Of a stretch of DNA of 64,000 bases, positions 43,301-51,149 are shown piece after piece. Every line of letters starts with the position of its first letter. Within the stretch, counting starts at the first letter, position 1. A model generated the notes under the pieces. It was given only the letters and a program-made list of their open reading frames with translations. It did not search any database and was not told the DNA's origin. Source of the DNA: Microbulbifer agarilyticus (GTDB lineage Bacteria; Pseudomonadota; Gammaproteobacteria; Pseudomonadales; Cellvibrionaceae); the NCBI RefSeq assembly GCF_020171345.1, contig NZ_JAIUZM010000001.1, positions 930,001 to 994,000 on the forward strand, in the 5' to 3' direction. The translations under genes and the position numbers were made by a program.

Positions 43301-44005
43301 ACCCTCGAGCAGACCCAGGACAATTTCCCACAGATGCTGACGTTGGCTGCCGCTATACAGCAGTGCCATTTTTTCACTGACCTTGCCCAGATAGGCAAGG
43401 CTTTCAGCACTGTTTACATCGCGGATCAGGCTGGCGGCCGCCACGTGATACATCTTGCGCAGCTTGGTAACTAGTTCCTGCAGTTTTGCCTTGTCACCCA
43501 GCAATGGCTGGCGCTGGCCAGTTACTTGCTCCAGGGCAGACAGATCCGGGGAGAACAGTGCACCTTCAGTGATCAGACGTTCGCGGCGCACCGCACGCAA
43601 GTCATTCAGCAGCGGCAGCAGCAGCACCGCATTGTCGCGACGCTGGAAGGCAATCTTTTCCAGGTAGAGGGGTAATTCCAGCAGCGCGCGCATAAGGAAT
43701 TCACGCGTTTCATCGCTGTTTTCGACTTCACCGCTGGCAAGTGCCTGTACCAGCTGCTCCATCTCTTCAGCGAGCATGGCGGCGCCGGTAAGCTCCGCCA
43801 TATGCAAGCTGCCGTGGACCTGGTGAATCAGGCTAAGGCAATTCTTTAGCAGGCTATCTGCGGAATCAGAGACATCACTGGAGTTATCGGAAGCGACGGA
43901 ATCCGAGGCAAAAGTTTCCAACTGCTGGCGCGCCTGTGCCAGCGTCTCGTTGATTTCGCCTATCAGCCAATCCAGGGCCACAAAATTGGGATTGTCGTGA
44001 CTCAC
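37391..44005 (-). CDS. chpA: ChpA, giant hybrid chemotaxis histidine kinase for type IV pili
   Basis: ChpA is the CheA-like kinase that controls pilus motility and surface sensing. I start it at the GTG at 44005, with GAGGA 6 nt upstream, giving 2204 residues; the frame is open to a TTG at 44026. Three canonical Hpt sites (HTLKG, HTLKG, HTFKG) have phospho-histidines at about 776, 937 and 1418. An N-terminal HQVHG (H61) looks like a degraded Hpt. Acidic alanine-rich linkers separate them. The P3 dimerisation segment, HATPase (HMLRNAVDHG), CheW domain and a C-terminal receiver (D2131 in LLDIEMPRMDG) follow. Confidence 0.96.
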   Translation of the reverse strand: MSHDNPNFVALDWLIGEINETLAQARQQLETFASDSVASDNSSDVSDSADSLLKNCLSLIHQVHGSLHMAELTGAAMLAEEMEQLVQALASGEVENSDETREFLMRALLELPLYLEKIAFQRRDNAVLLLPLLNDLRAVRRERLITEGALFSPDLSALEQVTGQRQPLLGDKAKLQELVTKLRKMYHVAAASLIRDVNSAESLAYLGKVSEKMALLYSGSQRQHLWEIVLGLLEGIADHRVNVLPALRQLLRRIDIEFRLLAGQGARVLDARPDRDLIRNLLFYVYLSGPNGPRTSALYQKFALDRAVPGTPRPDNEDALAMGPEAMGTAVAALREELASVREALDPSISTAERAPLSDTAIVAKRIADTLGVLGLENQRTRARSIYEYLRDASRVAVPDDLLMQAASELVQLDSGLAAAAERDRKVDSESPLMGEATEQVLREARIGLETVKEAVVEYIASHWDAGHLAQVPKRLQEVCGGLEMVGYGRAAEIVGACRGYIEERLINAGDQPDWKLLDTLADAVTSVEYYLERRSDGIEDADMLLALAEESVATLGYAVADGDVFPGATDGAAAGALSGLELPEETVKDSAGPVVAAPASDEEAQALDGFALSLELEEEVPAAKPTAEADPLAALADSLVEEPSDIDDSEPSIVIEDAPLAEQEAPSQVEESWFAEESAGDPAPVETVTATETAAAEHSSELVAQQVVEQVTEPPAAVLPPLDDDDDTSIIDDEIVEIFLEEAGEVLETINHYFPLWAANFGDRESLVEFRRGFHTLKGSGRMVEALEVGELSWAVENMLNRVLDETIAPARAHVTLIETVLAKLPSMVDGFRTRTGDPDPARTAELEGWAKQLSQGQVPDALLQSDTAGTTEAAAAAPAVTDEAQLEADENAQLWEIFAQEAETHLATVAEYLADMQRQAPVYDIPSDPFHRALHTLKGSAHMAEVTQVAELMAPLERFAKELRTYQVAIDSDTYDLISDGASYVREVLQQIYRREPLHVERSEQFLARVAELQERAVGHLIREREANEPKAVDPQLLAVIMADGMKVLLDADEMLNRWRAAPGDRSIILPVAEELDVLQQAAGQAQLPTLQELANLLLAVYRQVIDGHLEEEPALWASLEQGHNELLDLVDAVAASTDLPQVSDAVGEALRTLAQGDDSGEEEDIDLSEFGIDASEFAFDEEAVQQEVPPAAEIDAVSAIAADDLGELGFDDLVAEQQVADDKVVEGIVEDEPAELELVDDVVIDAAGVVEDERELTVEWLEAELSAGAPGEPSSDTLLSDAIPAIESEIVELQSPEQDVAEPIVSEPVTHEPAQEAKFSAPERDVVERLMAEPAAAPVEAAPPAPTAAVSAPQASSGEVTDAQRALLAEIDPDVVEVFLEEASDLMDELEELVQNWEQAPDDNAMPEALKRVLHTFKGGARMAALMGLGEVAHRFETVIENMQSGSVPSANFFADAHGIYDRLAAGVETVQAWMGGEELPAFCALLETQWADAHAVPSEAVQDTAPTAADEAGQESQVSQESIVVDTSAVEIEQAHIVDAPAAPTVEAPPAVVEPTQVEPAPAASSNVLPFVRKSKNVGERDGGQPRNQPQEMVRVASELLEELVNLAGETSISRGRLEEQVSEFGLALDEMDVTLLRLNEQLRRLDKETEAQIQFRQEQDVDFDPLEMDRYSSFQQLSRSLLESTSDLLDLRQTLGNKARDTETLLLQQSRVNTELQEGLMRSRMVPFSRLVPRLRRIVRQVSAELGKQVDLVFSNVEGELDRSMLERMVAPLEHMLRNAVDHGIESPQARRDSGKPERGRIAVAVAREGSEVVLTISDDGSGINLMRVREKAIESGLMRPDAELSNNEIMQFILQAGFSTADQVTQISGRGVGMDVVSAEIKQIGGSVTIGSQAGQGTEFVVRLPFTVSVNRALMVKVGDDLFAMPLNTIEGIVRLSPFELEHYYRTPEARFEYAGEPYQVNYFGSLLQSSAQPRLAVEDMQMPVLLVRSDNTAMALQVDAILGSREIVVKSLGPQFAGVQGVSGATVTGDGTVVVILDAHALLRKHSAQMARPETPLLEEISAESGREEPETQKLVMVVDDSVTVRKVTTRFLEREGFQVITAKDGQDAIIQLQDVIPDVMLLDIEMPRMDGFEVARNIRSSSRLRDIPIIMITSRTGKKHRDHALSLGVNHYLGKPYQEEILLEAIRDFTEAKADS

Positions 44006-44080
44006 GCCAAGTCCTCGGTAATTCAATTTGCCCGCCCGGCAACGGGATTCAAAAAGTCCCCCGTCGCGGGCTGCTTTACA

Positions 44081-44104
44081 CCCTCACAGAATCGACAGTG
44101 AGGG
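44081..44104 (-). repeat. Stem-loop between pilJ and chpA
   Basis: A 7-bp perfect inverted repeat CCCTCAC/GTGAGGG with a 10-nt loop lies in the 133-nt gap between the pilJ stop and chpA. A second small GC hairpin followed by five U lies just downstream on the minus strand (44051-44070). Together they may attenuate transcription into chpA. Confidence 0.4.
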
Positions 44105-44138
44105 CGTCCGCTTTGTCGTTATCAGAATGTGCGGTAAA

Positions 44139-46316
44139 TCAGGCCAGAGCCCGGTCTTCACGCTCTTCTTGAGATAGTGCGGCGAGGCCATCTTCTTCCG
44201 CCATCGCACCCTCAAGGGTTTCGTCATCCAGCATCGGGAACTCTTCGGACAACTGTGCCAGATCGCTATCGTACAGATCGCCTTCACCGTCCACGTCGTC
44301 CGCTTGCGGCAGCTTGAAGCCGGCAACGGAGTCGCGCAGGCTGGATGCGGTCTGGGCCAGGTTACCAATGGACTGTGCGGTGGCCTGGGTACCGGCAGAA
44401 GTCTGTGAGGTAATTTCCTGAATCACGTTCATCGTGTTGGAGATGTGACCCGCGGATGAGGCCTGCTGGCGTGCCGCGTTGGAGATGTTCTGGATCAAGG
44501 ATGCGAGGTTGGTGGATACCGTTTCGATCTCCTCCAGGGCAACACCCGCGTCCTGAGCCAGGCGAGCACCGCGCACCACCTCGGTGGTAGTGGATTCCAT
44601 CGAAACTACCGCTTCGTTGGTATCCGACTGAATCGCTTTTACCAGACCCTCAATCTGCTTGGTTGCCGCAGCGGAACGTTCCGCGAGGCGCTGTACCTCG
44701 TCCGCAACCACCGCGAAGCCTCGACCCGCGTCACCGGCCATAGAGGCCTGGATCGCGGCGTTCAGTGCGAGGATGTTGGTCTGGTCCGCAATGTCGTTAA
44801 TCAGACTTACGATGTCACCAATCTCCTGGGAAGATTCACCCAGTCGCTTGATTCGCTTGGAGGTGTCCTGAATCTGTTCACGGATCGTATCCATGCCCTT
44901 GATGGTGTTCTGTACCACCTTGGCACCGTTACTTGCGATCTGTACCGAGCGTTCTGCTACCTGGGCAGATTCCGCGGCGTTCGCAGATACCTGGTCAATG
45001 GTCACCGCCATTTCGTTCACCGCCGCAGATGCACCGGCAATTTCCTGCGCCTGGTGCTCAGAGGCCTCGGCGAGGTGCAGGGCGGTCTGCTGGGTTTCCT
45101 GCGACAGGGACGATACTTCCTGCGCAGTGCCGTTGATTCGGGATACCAGTACCCGCAGCTGGTCAATGGTGTAGTTGATGGAGTCCGCGATCGCACCGGT
45201 GAAGGCCTCGGTTACCGTTGCGGAGGTGGTCAGGTCACCGTCTGCAAGGTCGGCCAGTTCGTCCAGCAGCTGCATAATCGCCTGCTGGTTACGCTCGTTG
45301 GTTTCGGACTCTTCCTTCAGGCTTCGACGTGCGCCGGAGAACGCGGTGACCATCATGCCGAAGATCAGCAGCACGAAAACACCGGCAATAATGGCAATGG
45401 TCTGGTTGTTCGGCTGACGCTCACTGGACAGACTAACAATCCGGTCGTTCAGCGTGGACAGGGCTTCCAGCAGCTGCGGGGAAGAGGTTGCAATACCGTC
45501 AGCGGCCTGACGGGTCGCAAACAGTGCCGGCGTTGCTTCGAAGATTTCGCGCACGGAAGAACTTACGAATTCGAACAGTTCGGTAATTTCTTCCAGAGAC
45601 TCACGGGCCTCGCTGTCGGTAACGCGGGAGATTCCCATCACCACGTCACCGCCCTTCATGCCGTCTACCACCTTACCAAACAGGCTGGCATCGGTGTTGA
45701 ACTGGTCGGCCGCGGCTTCCGCGTCGTCGCCACCCTGCAGCATCTTATCGATGTTTCGACCGATACGCTCCGCACGCCATACCTGCAGCTGCGCCTGCTC
45801 TACCTGGTTGGCCGGAGCATTGTTGGCCAGCAGGATTTCCACAATATTGTTGTGCTCTGCCTGCAGTTCCGGCAGCGAGTCGTTCAGGGTGCTCGCCACG
45901 TCGTTCAGGAAGATAATGGAATCTTTGTTACCAATAATGGTGTCGGCCTGCTCGCGCATCTGGCGCCAGACCTGACCGTAGGCACCCAGCTCAGCCTCCA
46001 GCGCGCGGCGGCTGCCCTGATCCATGCCCTGCAAACCACTCCAGGTCGCTGCCATCTGGTTCACAACCTGCTCCAGATCCGCGAACGCCTGCTCGTCACC
46101 TGCGGTAGCAGCCGGTGCGTAGGACACCAACTGGTAAGAAAGAGCGCGCATTTCCGCAACGTCTTCCAGGTACGTCTGATCCCGGTCAGCGTGGCTCTGC
46201 ACCAAATAGATGCTGACGATCAGCCCCGCCAGTGTGGCGAGTACCAAGAAAAACATAAACAGCGCGGCAGGGTTACTGCGCAACGCGGAAAATGAATTCT
46301 GGGAGCCTGTTTTCAT
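44139..46316 (-). CDS. pilJ: PilJ, methyl-accepting chemotaxis protein of the Pil-Chp system
   Basis: PilJ is the transmembrane receptor that signals to ChpA. The 725 residues have a first membrane helix at about 16-38 and a periplasmic helical domain of the PilJ type (about 40-300). A second helix (about 306-326, [16 protein letters not shown]) and a HAMP region follow. The long cytoplasmic signalling hairpin has its tip near [20 protein letters not shown]. The ATG has an AGGAG site. The 269-nt gap upstream to pilI is the longest within the cluster. Confidence 0.95.
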   Translation of the reverse strand: MKTGSQNSFSALRSNPAALFMFFLVLATLAGLIVSIYLVQSHADRDQTYLEDVAEMRALSYQLVSYAPAATAGDEQAFADLEQVVNQMAATWSGLQGMDQGSRRALEAELGAYGQVWRQMREQADTIIGNKDSIIFLNDVASTLNDSLPELQAEHNNIVEILLANNAPANQVEQAQLQVWRAERIGRNIDKMLQGGDDAEAAADQFNTDASLFGKVVDGMKGGDVVMGISRVTDSEARESLEEITELFEFVSSSVREIFEATPALFATRQAADGIATSSPQLLEALSTLNDRIVSLSSERQPNNQTIAIIAGVFVLLIFGMMVTAFSGARRSLKEESETNERNQQAIMQLLDELADLADGDLTTSATVTEAFTGAIADSINYTIDQLRVLVSRINGTAQEVSSLSQETQQTALHLAEASEHQAQEIAGASAAVNEMAVTIDQVSANAAESAQVAERSVQIASNGAKVVQNTIKGMDTIREQIQDTSKRIKRLGESSQEIGDIVSLINDIADQTNILALNAAIQASMAGDAGRGFAVVADEVQRLAERSAAATKQIEGLVKAIQSDTNEAVVSMESTTTEVVRGARLAQDAGVALEEIETVSTNLASLIQNISNAARQQASSAGHISNTMNVIQEITSQTSAGTQATAQSIGNLAQTASSLRDSVAGFKLPQADDVDGEGDLYDSDLAQLSEEFPMLDDETLEGAMAEEDGLAALSQEEREDRALA

Positions 46317-46585
46317 AATTTACTCCTGGCGGACCTGTGCCTCAGGCCAATTCTTGTTTTCACCACTTATTGAGACCCTCTGGCCTCACAACCCCAACTG
46401 CCCGCAATGCGGACATCCCCAATACCGGCCACGGCCGACTACGGTTCGTGACCAGCACCCTCTGCCGCAGCAGTTTCGAGGCCGAACACTAATATGACGT
46501 ACGGAAACTACCGCACCTCATTGACCCGCCAGTGCGAGCCGGCACAAACACGAATGCCTACGCCTGTAACGCAGAATGCCGCGGC
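46317..46585. other. 269-nt gap between pilI and pilJ
   Basis: Apart from the hairpin at the pilI stop I see no open frame with coding character and no recognisable riboswitch. It may hold a promoter for pilJ-chpA-chpC. Confidence 0.5.
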
Positions 46586-46602
46586 TTAGTGAGCCGCGGC
46601 AT
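46576..46602 (-). repeat. Stem-loop spanning the pilI stop codon
   Basis: An 11-bp perfect stem (46576-46586 with 46592-46602) and a 5-nt loop. The pilI TAA (46588-46586) falls in the loop and the end of one arm. No U-run follows on the minus strand, so this is not a standard terminator. Confidence 0.5.
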
Positions 46603-47128
46603 CCGCAAATTGAAAATCGTTCATCAGCGCCTGAAAATCGAACACCAACCAGCGCCCCTGCTGCAACACAAACTGGCCGCTCACCATAGGCGCGAAGGGT
46701 TCGGCAAGGTCTGCCGGTGGCATCTGCCCATATTCGAGCGCCAAGTGTTGCATACCATGCAGCTCGTCCACGATTAGCCCGGCGTAGAGTTTTTCATGCT
46801 CAAGCACCAGTACGCGGCGACTCTGGCGAGAATTTGCGAGATGGCCACCAAAGAAAGCAGCCAGATCAAACAGCGGCAGCAGGCGACCACGTACATTGGC
46901 CACACCGCGCACCCAGGGCTGGACCCCAGGTATGAAGGTGTACTGAGGAACCTCAAGCAGTTCCACCACGTCTTCCATGGCGGCAACAAAGCGCTGCCCC
47001 AGCATAGAAAATCCGATGCCCGTCCAGTAGGGTTTGATTTCCTGACGGGCGGGCAGCCCCTTCGCCTGCGCCTTGGCGCGGTTGGCAATATCGACGAGCG
47101 CGAGATAGGGGGTAAGCGTTGATTGCAC
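46586..47128 (-). CDS. pilI: PilI, CheW-like adaptor of the Pil-Chp system
   Basis: PilI couples the receptor PilJ to the kinase ChpA. The 180 residues form one CheW domain: QYTFIPGVQPWVRGVANVRG near 81-100, followed by LLPLFDLAAFFGG and the conserved late segments LIVDELHGMQHL and GQFVLQQGRWLVFDF. The start is GTG. It lies 18 nt after pilH on the same strand. Confidence 0.93.
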   Translation of the reverse strand: MQSTLTPYLALVDIANRAKAQAKGLPARQEIKPYWTGIGFSMLGQRFVAAMEDVVELLEVPQYTFIPGVQPWVRGVANVRGRLLPLFDLAAFFGGHLANSRQSRRVLVLEHEKLYAGLIVDELHGMQHLALEYGQMPPADLAEPFAPMVSGQFVLQQGRWLVFDFQALMNDFQFADAAAH

Positions 47129-47146
47129 GGAGACTCAACGTCGGCC

Positions 47147-47509
47147 TCAGGCCAACACCTCCGCGATAGTACCGAGCAACTTACCCTCGTCGACCGGCTT
47201 GGTCAGGTAGGCACTAGCCCCCTGGCGCATACCCCAGACACGGTCGGTATCCTGATCCTTGGTGGTCACAATCACGACTGGAATGCCAGCGGTCTCGCCG
47301 CCCTTGCTCAGCTGACGAGTGGCCTGGAAACCATTCAGGCCCGGCATCACGATATCCATCAGGATAACGTCGGGGCGCTGTTCACGCGCCACGTCCACAC
47401 CGCTCTCGCCATTGGTGGCGGTAAGCACGGCGTGACCGTTCTTTTCAAGAATGGTGGTCAGTTTGTGAGTTTCGGTTGGCGAGTCATCGACGATTAGCAC
47501 TCTGGCCAT
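47147..47509 (-). CDS. pilH: PilH, single-domain response regulator
   Basis: A CheY-like receiver of 120 residues from the ATG at 47509, with a GGGGG ribosome site. The acidic pocket is D8/D9, the phospho-acceptor D52 (LMDIVMPGLNG) and the conserved lysine K104 (YLTKPVD). In Pseudomonas PilH opposes or buffers PilG in the Chp pathway. The frame extends 33 codons upstream without family similarity. Confidence 0.95.
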   Translation of the reverse strand: MARVLIVDDSPTETHKLTTILEKNGHAVLTATNGESGVDVAREQRPDVILMDIVMPGLNGFQATRQLSKGGETAGIPVVIVTTKDQDTDRVWGMRQGASAYLTKPVDEGKLLGTIAEVLA

Positions 47510-47730
47510 CTTGTCCCCCGAGATAGTGTTGTCCACTCCGGCCATCGCAATTTTACCGGGCGGATGTTGTTGGCACTGGCCACCCCCATGAACGGAGTGT
47601 GACCACACGCTTTGTTATTTATTGCAAACGACACTGACGTTCATGACTTTCGATCACTTTTAAGATCGTTGACCGGCACCAGTGTGGCTGGATGCAGTAG
47701 TCTACGCCATTTCTGCCAAGGGTTTCACGC

Positions 47731-47754
47731 CCTGAATGAGAAGTCATTCTCAGG
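47731..47754 (-). repeat. Imperfect stem-loop at the pilG stop codon
   Basis: CCTGA-ATGA and TCAT-TC-TCAGG arms pair around a 4-nt loop with a small bulge. The pilG TGA (47752-47750) is inside one arm. It begins the 240-nt gap before pilH. Confidence 0.35.
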
Positions 47755-48145
47755 CAGCGTGATGCGGTTTGGCATGGGCGGAAATTGCGCCCAGAAGTTC
47801 GCTTTTACTGAACGGTTTGGTCAGGTACTGATCGCAGCCAACCACGCGCCCCTTCGCCTTGTCGAACAGGCCATCCTTACTGGACAGCATTACGACAGGT
47901 GTGCTGCGGAATTCGCTGTTGTTTTTGATCAGCGCACAGGTCTGATAACCGTCCAGGCGCGGCATCATGATGTCCACAAAGATAATGTCCGGACGCGAAT
48001 CGGCGATCTTCGCCAGCGCATCGAAACCATCGGTGGCGGTAACGACCGCGCAACCGGCTTTTTGCAGCAACGTTTCCGCTGTGCGACGAATGGTTTTACT
48101 GTCGTCAATCACCATCACGGTGAGACTTTCCCAGTTGAGCTCCAT
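47750..48145 (-). CDS. pilG: PilG, single-domain response regulator
   Basis: A 131-residue CheY-like receiver that in Pseudomonas drives pilus extension and cAMP signalling. The acidic pocket is D14/D15, the phospho-acceptor D58 (FVDIMMPRLDG) and the lysine K110 (YLTKPFS). It is the first gene of the cluster and diverges from gshB. A 240-nt gap separates it from pilH, so pilH may have its own promoter. Confidence 0.95.
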   Translation of the reverse strand: MELNWESLTVMVIDDSKTIRRTAETLLQKAGCAVVTATDGFDALAKIADSRPDIIFVDIMMPRLDGYQTCALIKNNSEFRSTPVVMLSSKDGLFDKAKGRVVGCDQYLTKPFSKSELLGAISAHAKPHHAA

Positions 48146-48521
48146 AGTGTGTTCCCAAATCCCCTTCTACTTATTTTCAGGCGTCTCGGGTTTAAGCGCC
48201 GGGCCTGTCTTTACAACCTCATTACGGGGTCCGATCGTTGCTGCGAACAGCCACCTGGGGCGGGCTTGCGCACTTTCGCAAACCCAGTGACCGGCGGACG
48301 CAGATCAGATGCAAACTTGTATCACAGATGACCTGGTGAATCTAGCGACGTCCGAGTGTGGCAGCGCACAATGATCATTTTGTGAGCGGTGCCGCACTTT
48401 ACTCACCAGCGCTTCTACACAGGCAGCTTGCAGAGTGAGGACACTACTCTTACCTTACCCGTTGCGCGGCCACCCACTCTTGGCGCGCCCCACCCAGCAA
48501 GTTCAGTTTGACGGACATTCT
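48146..48521. promoter_or_regulatory. 376-nt divergent control region between pilG and gshB
   Basis: There is no convincing gene here. It should hold the promoters of both flanking genes. An inverted repeat CACAA-N8-TTGTG (48367-48384) encloses a second palindrome, AATGATCATT, and could be an operator. No clear -35/-10 pair stands out on either strand. Confidence 0.4.
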
Positions 48522-49478
48522 ATGAGCCAGACTCTCGGCGTGGTCATGGACCCCATTGCCAATATCAACTTCAAAAAAGACACCTCCCTCGCCCTCCTGT
48601 TGGCGGCCGAGCGCGCAGGATTTGAGTTGTACTATTTCGAACAGGCAGACCTGTATCTCGACGGCGCCAAGCCGATGGGCAACGGTGCGCCGCTGCAGGT
48701 GTTCGAAGACCCGCAAAACTGGTTCAAACTCGGTGAGCGCAAGCCGGTGCACCTGGGCGACCTCGACGTGCTGCTGATGCGCGTGGACCCGCCGTTCGAT
48801 AACGAATACATCTACGCGACCTACATTCTCGAAGCCGCCGAGCGCGCCGGCACCCTGGTTGCCAACAAGCCGCAGTCCCTGCGCGACTGCAACGAAAAGA
48901 TTTTCGCCACCCACTTTGCCGACTGCATCCCGCCACTGATCGTGAGCCGCGACATGCAGCAACTGCGCGCTTTCCACAGCGAACACCAGGATGTGATTTT
49001 CAAACCCCTCGATGGCATGGGTGGCACCGGCATCTTTCACGTCAAGCCGGATGGCAGCAATATCGGCGCGATTCTCGAGACCCTTACCGAAGACGGCCAG
49101 CGCCAAATTATGGGGCAACGCTACATTCCCGAGATCAAAGACGGCGACAAGCGCATTTTGGTTGTAGACGGTGAGCCGGTACCTTATAGCCTCGCGCGCA
49201 TCCCACAAGCCGGGGAAACCCGCGGCAACCTGGCGGCAGGCGGGCGCGGAGAGGCGCGCCCGCTCACTGAACGCGACCTGGAAATTGCTCACCGCGTCGG
49301 CCCCACGCTTAAAGAAAAGGGATTACTGTTTGTCGGCCTGGACGTAATCGGCGACTATCTCACCGAAGTCAACGTGACCAGCCCCACCTGTGTACGGGAA
49401 ATTGACGCAGCCTTCGGTACCGATATCGGCGGTATGCTGATGCGCGCGATCACAGACCGATTGGCAAAAAAGGGATAA
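48522..49478 (+). CDS. gshB: Glutathione synthetase
   Basis: GshB joins gamma-glutamylcysteine and glycine. From the ATG at 48522 it is 318 residues and starts MSQTLGVVMDPIANINFKKD, the standard N-terminus. The upstream extension of the frame has no similarity. ATP-grasp motifs are present: FKPLDGMGGTGIF near 165, GGRGEARPL near 238 and the C-terminal NVTSPTCVREID. It lies between pilG and tonB as in Pseudomonas. Confidence 0.97.
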   Translation: MSQTLGVVMDPIANINFKKDTSLALLLAAERAGFELYYFEQADLYLDGAKPMGNGAPLQVFEDPQNWFKLGERKPVHLGDLDVLLMRVDPPFDNEYIYATYILEAAERAGTLVANKPQSLRDCNEKIFATHFADCIPPLIVSRDMQQLRAFHSEHQDVIFKPLDGMGGTGIFHVKPDGSNIGAILETLTEDGQRQIMGQRYIPEIKDGDKRILVVDGEPVPYSLARIPQAGETRGNLAAGGRGEARPLTERDLEIAHRVGPTLKEKGLLFVGLDVIGDYLTEVNVTSPTCVREIDAAFGTDIGGMLMRAITDRLAKKG

Positions 49479-49584
49479 ACTGCCTAGCGAATGGTCCAGT
49501 ACCCGGCCCGCAACATTCAATCGGGCCGATGGGTGCTGAAATCGAGCAGAAGTAACCGCAACCGCAGTAACAACAATAACCAAA

Positions 49585-50520
49585 ATGACCGCAGCTCCCA
49601 GCCAGCCCAAGCGCCAGACTCCGCCACACGCCCCGGCCAACCAACCATCCCAGGGTGATCGGTTTACCTTTGCCCTGTTTCTGGCCTGTGCCCTGCATGC
49701 TCTGTTGATATTCGGCGTTGCGTTTACCGCACCGGAGGCCCGTGAGGCACCGCCGACACTGGAAGTCACCCTGGCTCAACACCGCTCCATGGATGCACCG
49801 GAAGACGCCGACTATCTGGCACAGCACAACCAGCAAGCCAGCGGCACCGCGGAAACGCCCAAGGAACTGTCTGCCGACCGCTACGCGGAGATTGCCGACA
49901 CCAGTATTCGACAGGTCAATCCGCTGCCCCAACAACAAGCAGCGCGCCCGGCAGACCAGCTGCGCCAGCTGATCACCACCATCGGCGATAGCCCCACTCA
50001 GGCACCAGAGCTTCCCGCCGAGGACAAACGATCGGAAGAAAGGCGCGGTGACGCGCCGTCAGACCTGCCTCCCACCAATCCGGAAATCGCCAGCCTGCAG
50101 GCACGCCTCGACAAGATTCGCCAGACCATTGCCCAGCGCCCACGGGTACGCCGCCTCACCTCAGTCGCCACCAAGGCCTCCCCTGATGCGGCCTACCTGC
50201 ACGACTGGCGCCAGAAGGTAGAAGCAGTTGGCAACGACAACTTCCCCGAAGAAGCCCTCGCCCGGCAGATCACCGGCGACCTGCGTATGATGGTGCGCCT
50301 CTTGCCCACCGGCGCGGTCGAAGAAGTGGTCATCCTGGAGTCCTCCGGCGAACCCATCCTCGACGATGCCGCGCAGCAGATTGTGCGCCTGGCGGCGCCG
50401 TTCGCGCCTTTCCCCGCCGAAATTCGCCAGCAAGCCGACCGGCTGGAAATCATCCGCACCTGGCGCTTCGAAATGACCGGTTTCTCCACCGCCGCCGGTA
50501 AAACTCCCAGCCGCGGCTGA
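49585..50520 (+). CDS. tonB: TonB-family energy transducer
   Basis: A 311-residue TonB-like protein with a cytoplasmic N-terminus, one membrane helix (27-47), a long polar periplasmic linker (about 50-210) and a C-terminal TonB domain (about 220-308). The latter contains LPTGAVEEVVILESSGEPILDDAA. In P. aeruginosa the gene in this position (tonB3, between gshB and algH) has been linked to twitching motility, so this one may serve pili rather than iron uptake. No exbB/exbD genes are nearby. Confidence 0.9.
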   Translation: MTAAPSQPKRQTPPHAPANQPSQGDRFTFALFLACALHALLIFGVAFTAPEAREAPPTLEVTLAQHRSMDAPEDADYLAQHNQQASGTAETPKELSADRYAEIADTSIRQVNPLPQQQAARPADQLRQLITTIGDSPTQAPELPAEDKRSEERRGDAPSDLPPTNPEIASLQARLDKIRQTIAQRPRVRRLTSVATKASPDAAYLHDWRQKVEAVGNDNFPEEALARQITGDLRMMVRLLPTGAVEEVVILESSGEPILDDAAQQIVRLAAPFAPFPAEIRQQADRLEIIRTWRFEMTGFSTAAGKTPSRG

Positions 50521-50539
50521 CAGCCTCTAAACTAGCACC

Positions 50540-51133
50540 ATGCAACCCACAAATACCGATAAGCTCGACAGCGATCTCACCAGCAACAGCCTGCGCGGGC
50601 AATTGCTTCTGGCCATGCCCGGCATGCAGGATCCGCGCTTCGTGCATGCGGTCGCATTTGTTTGCGAGCACAGCGCCGACGGCACCATGGGCGTGGTCAT
50701 CAATGCGCCGAGTAAAGTGACCTGGAAAGAAGTGTTTTCCCAACTCGAACTCGACGACGTCAGTCTGCGCGGTGATGAACCGGTACTGGTGGGTGGCCCG
50801 GTGGCCCAGGAGCAGGGGTTTGTGCTGCACGGCCGCGGCATGCAGTTCGCCTCGACCGCCGAGGTCTCTGAAGACATCAGCCTGACTGCATCCAAGGACA
50901 TTATCGAATCCCTCGCCGCCGGCCGCGGCCCCGACGACGTGCTACTGGCACTCGGTTACGCCGGCTGGGGACCCGGGCAACTGGAACAGGAAATTGCCGA
51001 AAATGCCTGGCTGACACTGCCGGCCTCCGCCGAAATCCTGTTTGCTACCCCGTGGGAAAAACGCTGGCAGGCCGCCGCCGCACGCCACGGGATTGACCTG
51101 AGCGGGATCGGCACCCAGTCCGGTCACGCTTAG
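50540..51133 (+). CDS. algH: YqgE/AlgH family protein (DUF179)
   Basis: A 197-residue DUF179 protein with the signature LLLAMPGMQDPRFVHAV, the MGVVINAP segment and the GGPVAQEQGFVLH motif. The C-terminal part has LALGYAGWGPGQLEQEI and NAWL. AlgH is implicated in alginate regulation in Pseudomonas, but the molecular activity is unclear. It is 19 nt after tonB and 16 nt before ruvX, so all three are probably co-transcribed. Confidence 0.93.
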   Translation: MQPTNTDKLDSDLTSNSLRGQLLLAMPGMQDPRFVHAVAFVCEHSADGTMGVVINAPSKVTWKEVFSQLELDDVSLRGDEPVLVGGPVAQEQGFVLHGRGMQFASTAEVSEDISLTASKDIIESLAAGRGPDDVLLALGYAGWGPGQLEQEIAENAWLTLPASAEILFATPWEKRWQAAAARHGIDLSGIGTQSGHA

Positions 51134-51149
51134 GATTACGTTTTACGCA

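Noticed and set aside
45054..46295. 413-codon frame antisense to pilJ
   Set aside because: A shadow of pilJ, whose membrane helices and signalling tip are unmistakable.
46317..46585. Riboswitch (for example c-di-GMP) in the pilJ leader
   Set aside because: No conserved riboswitch core could be recognised by eye; only the pilI stop-codon hairpin stands out.
49504..49528. Hairpin between gshB and tonB as a terminator
   Set aside because: The 7-bp arms have an 11-nt loop and no T-run on the plus strand, so I do not call it a terminator.
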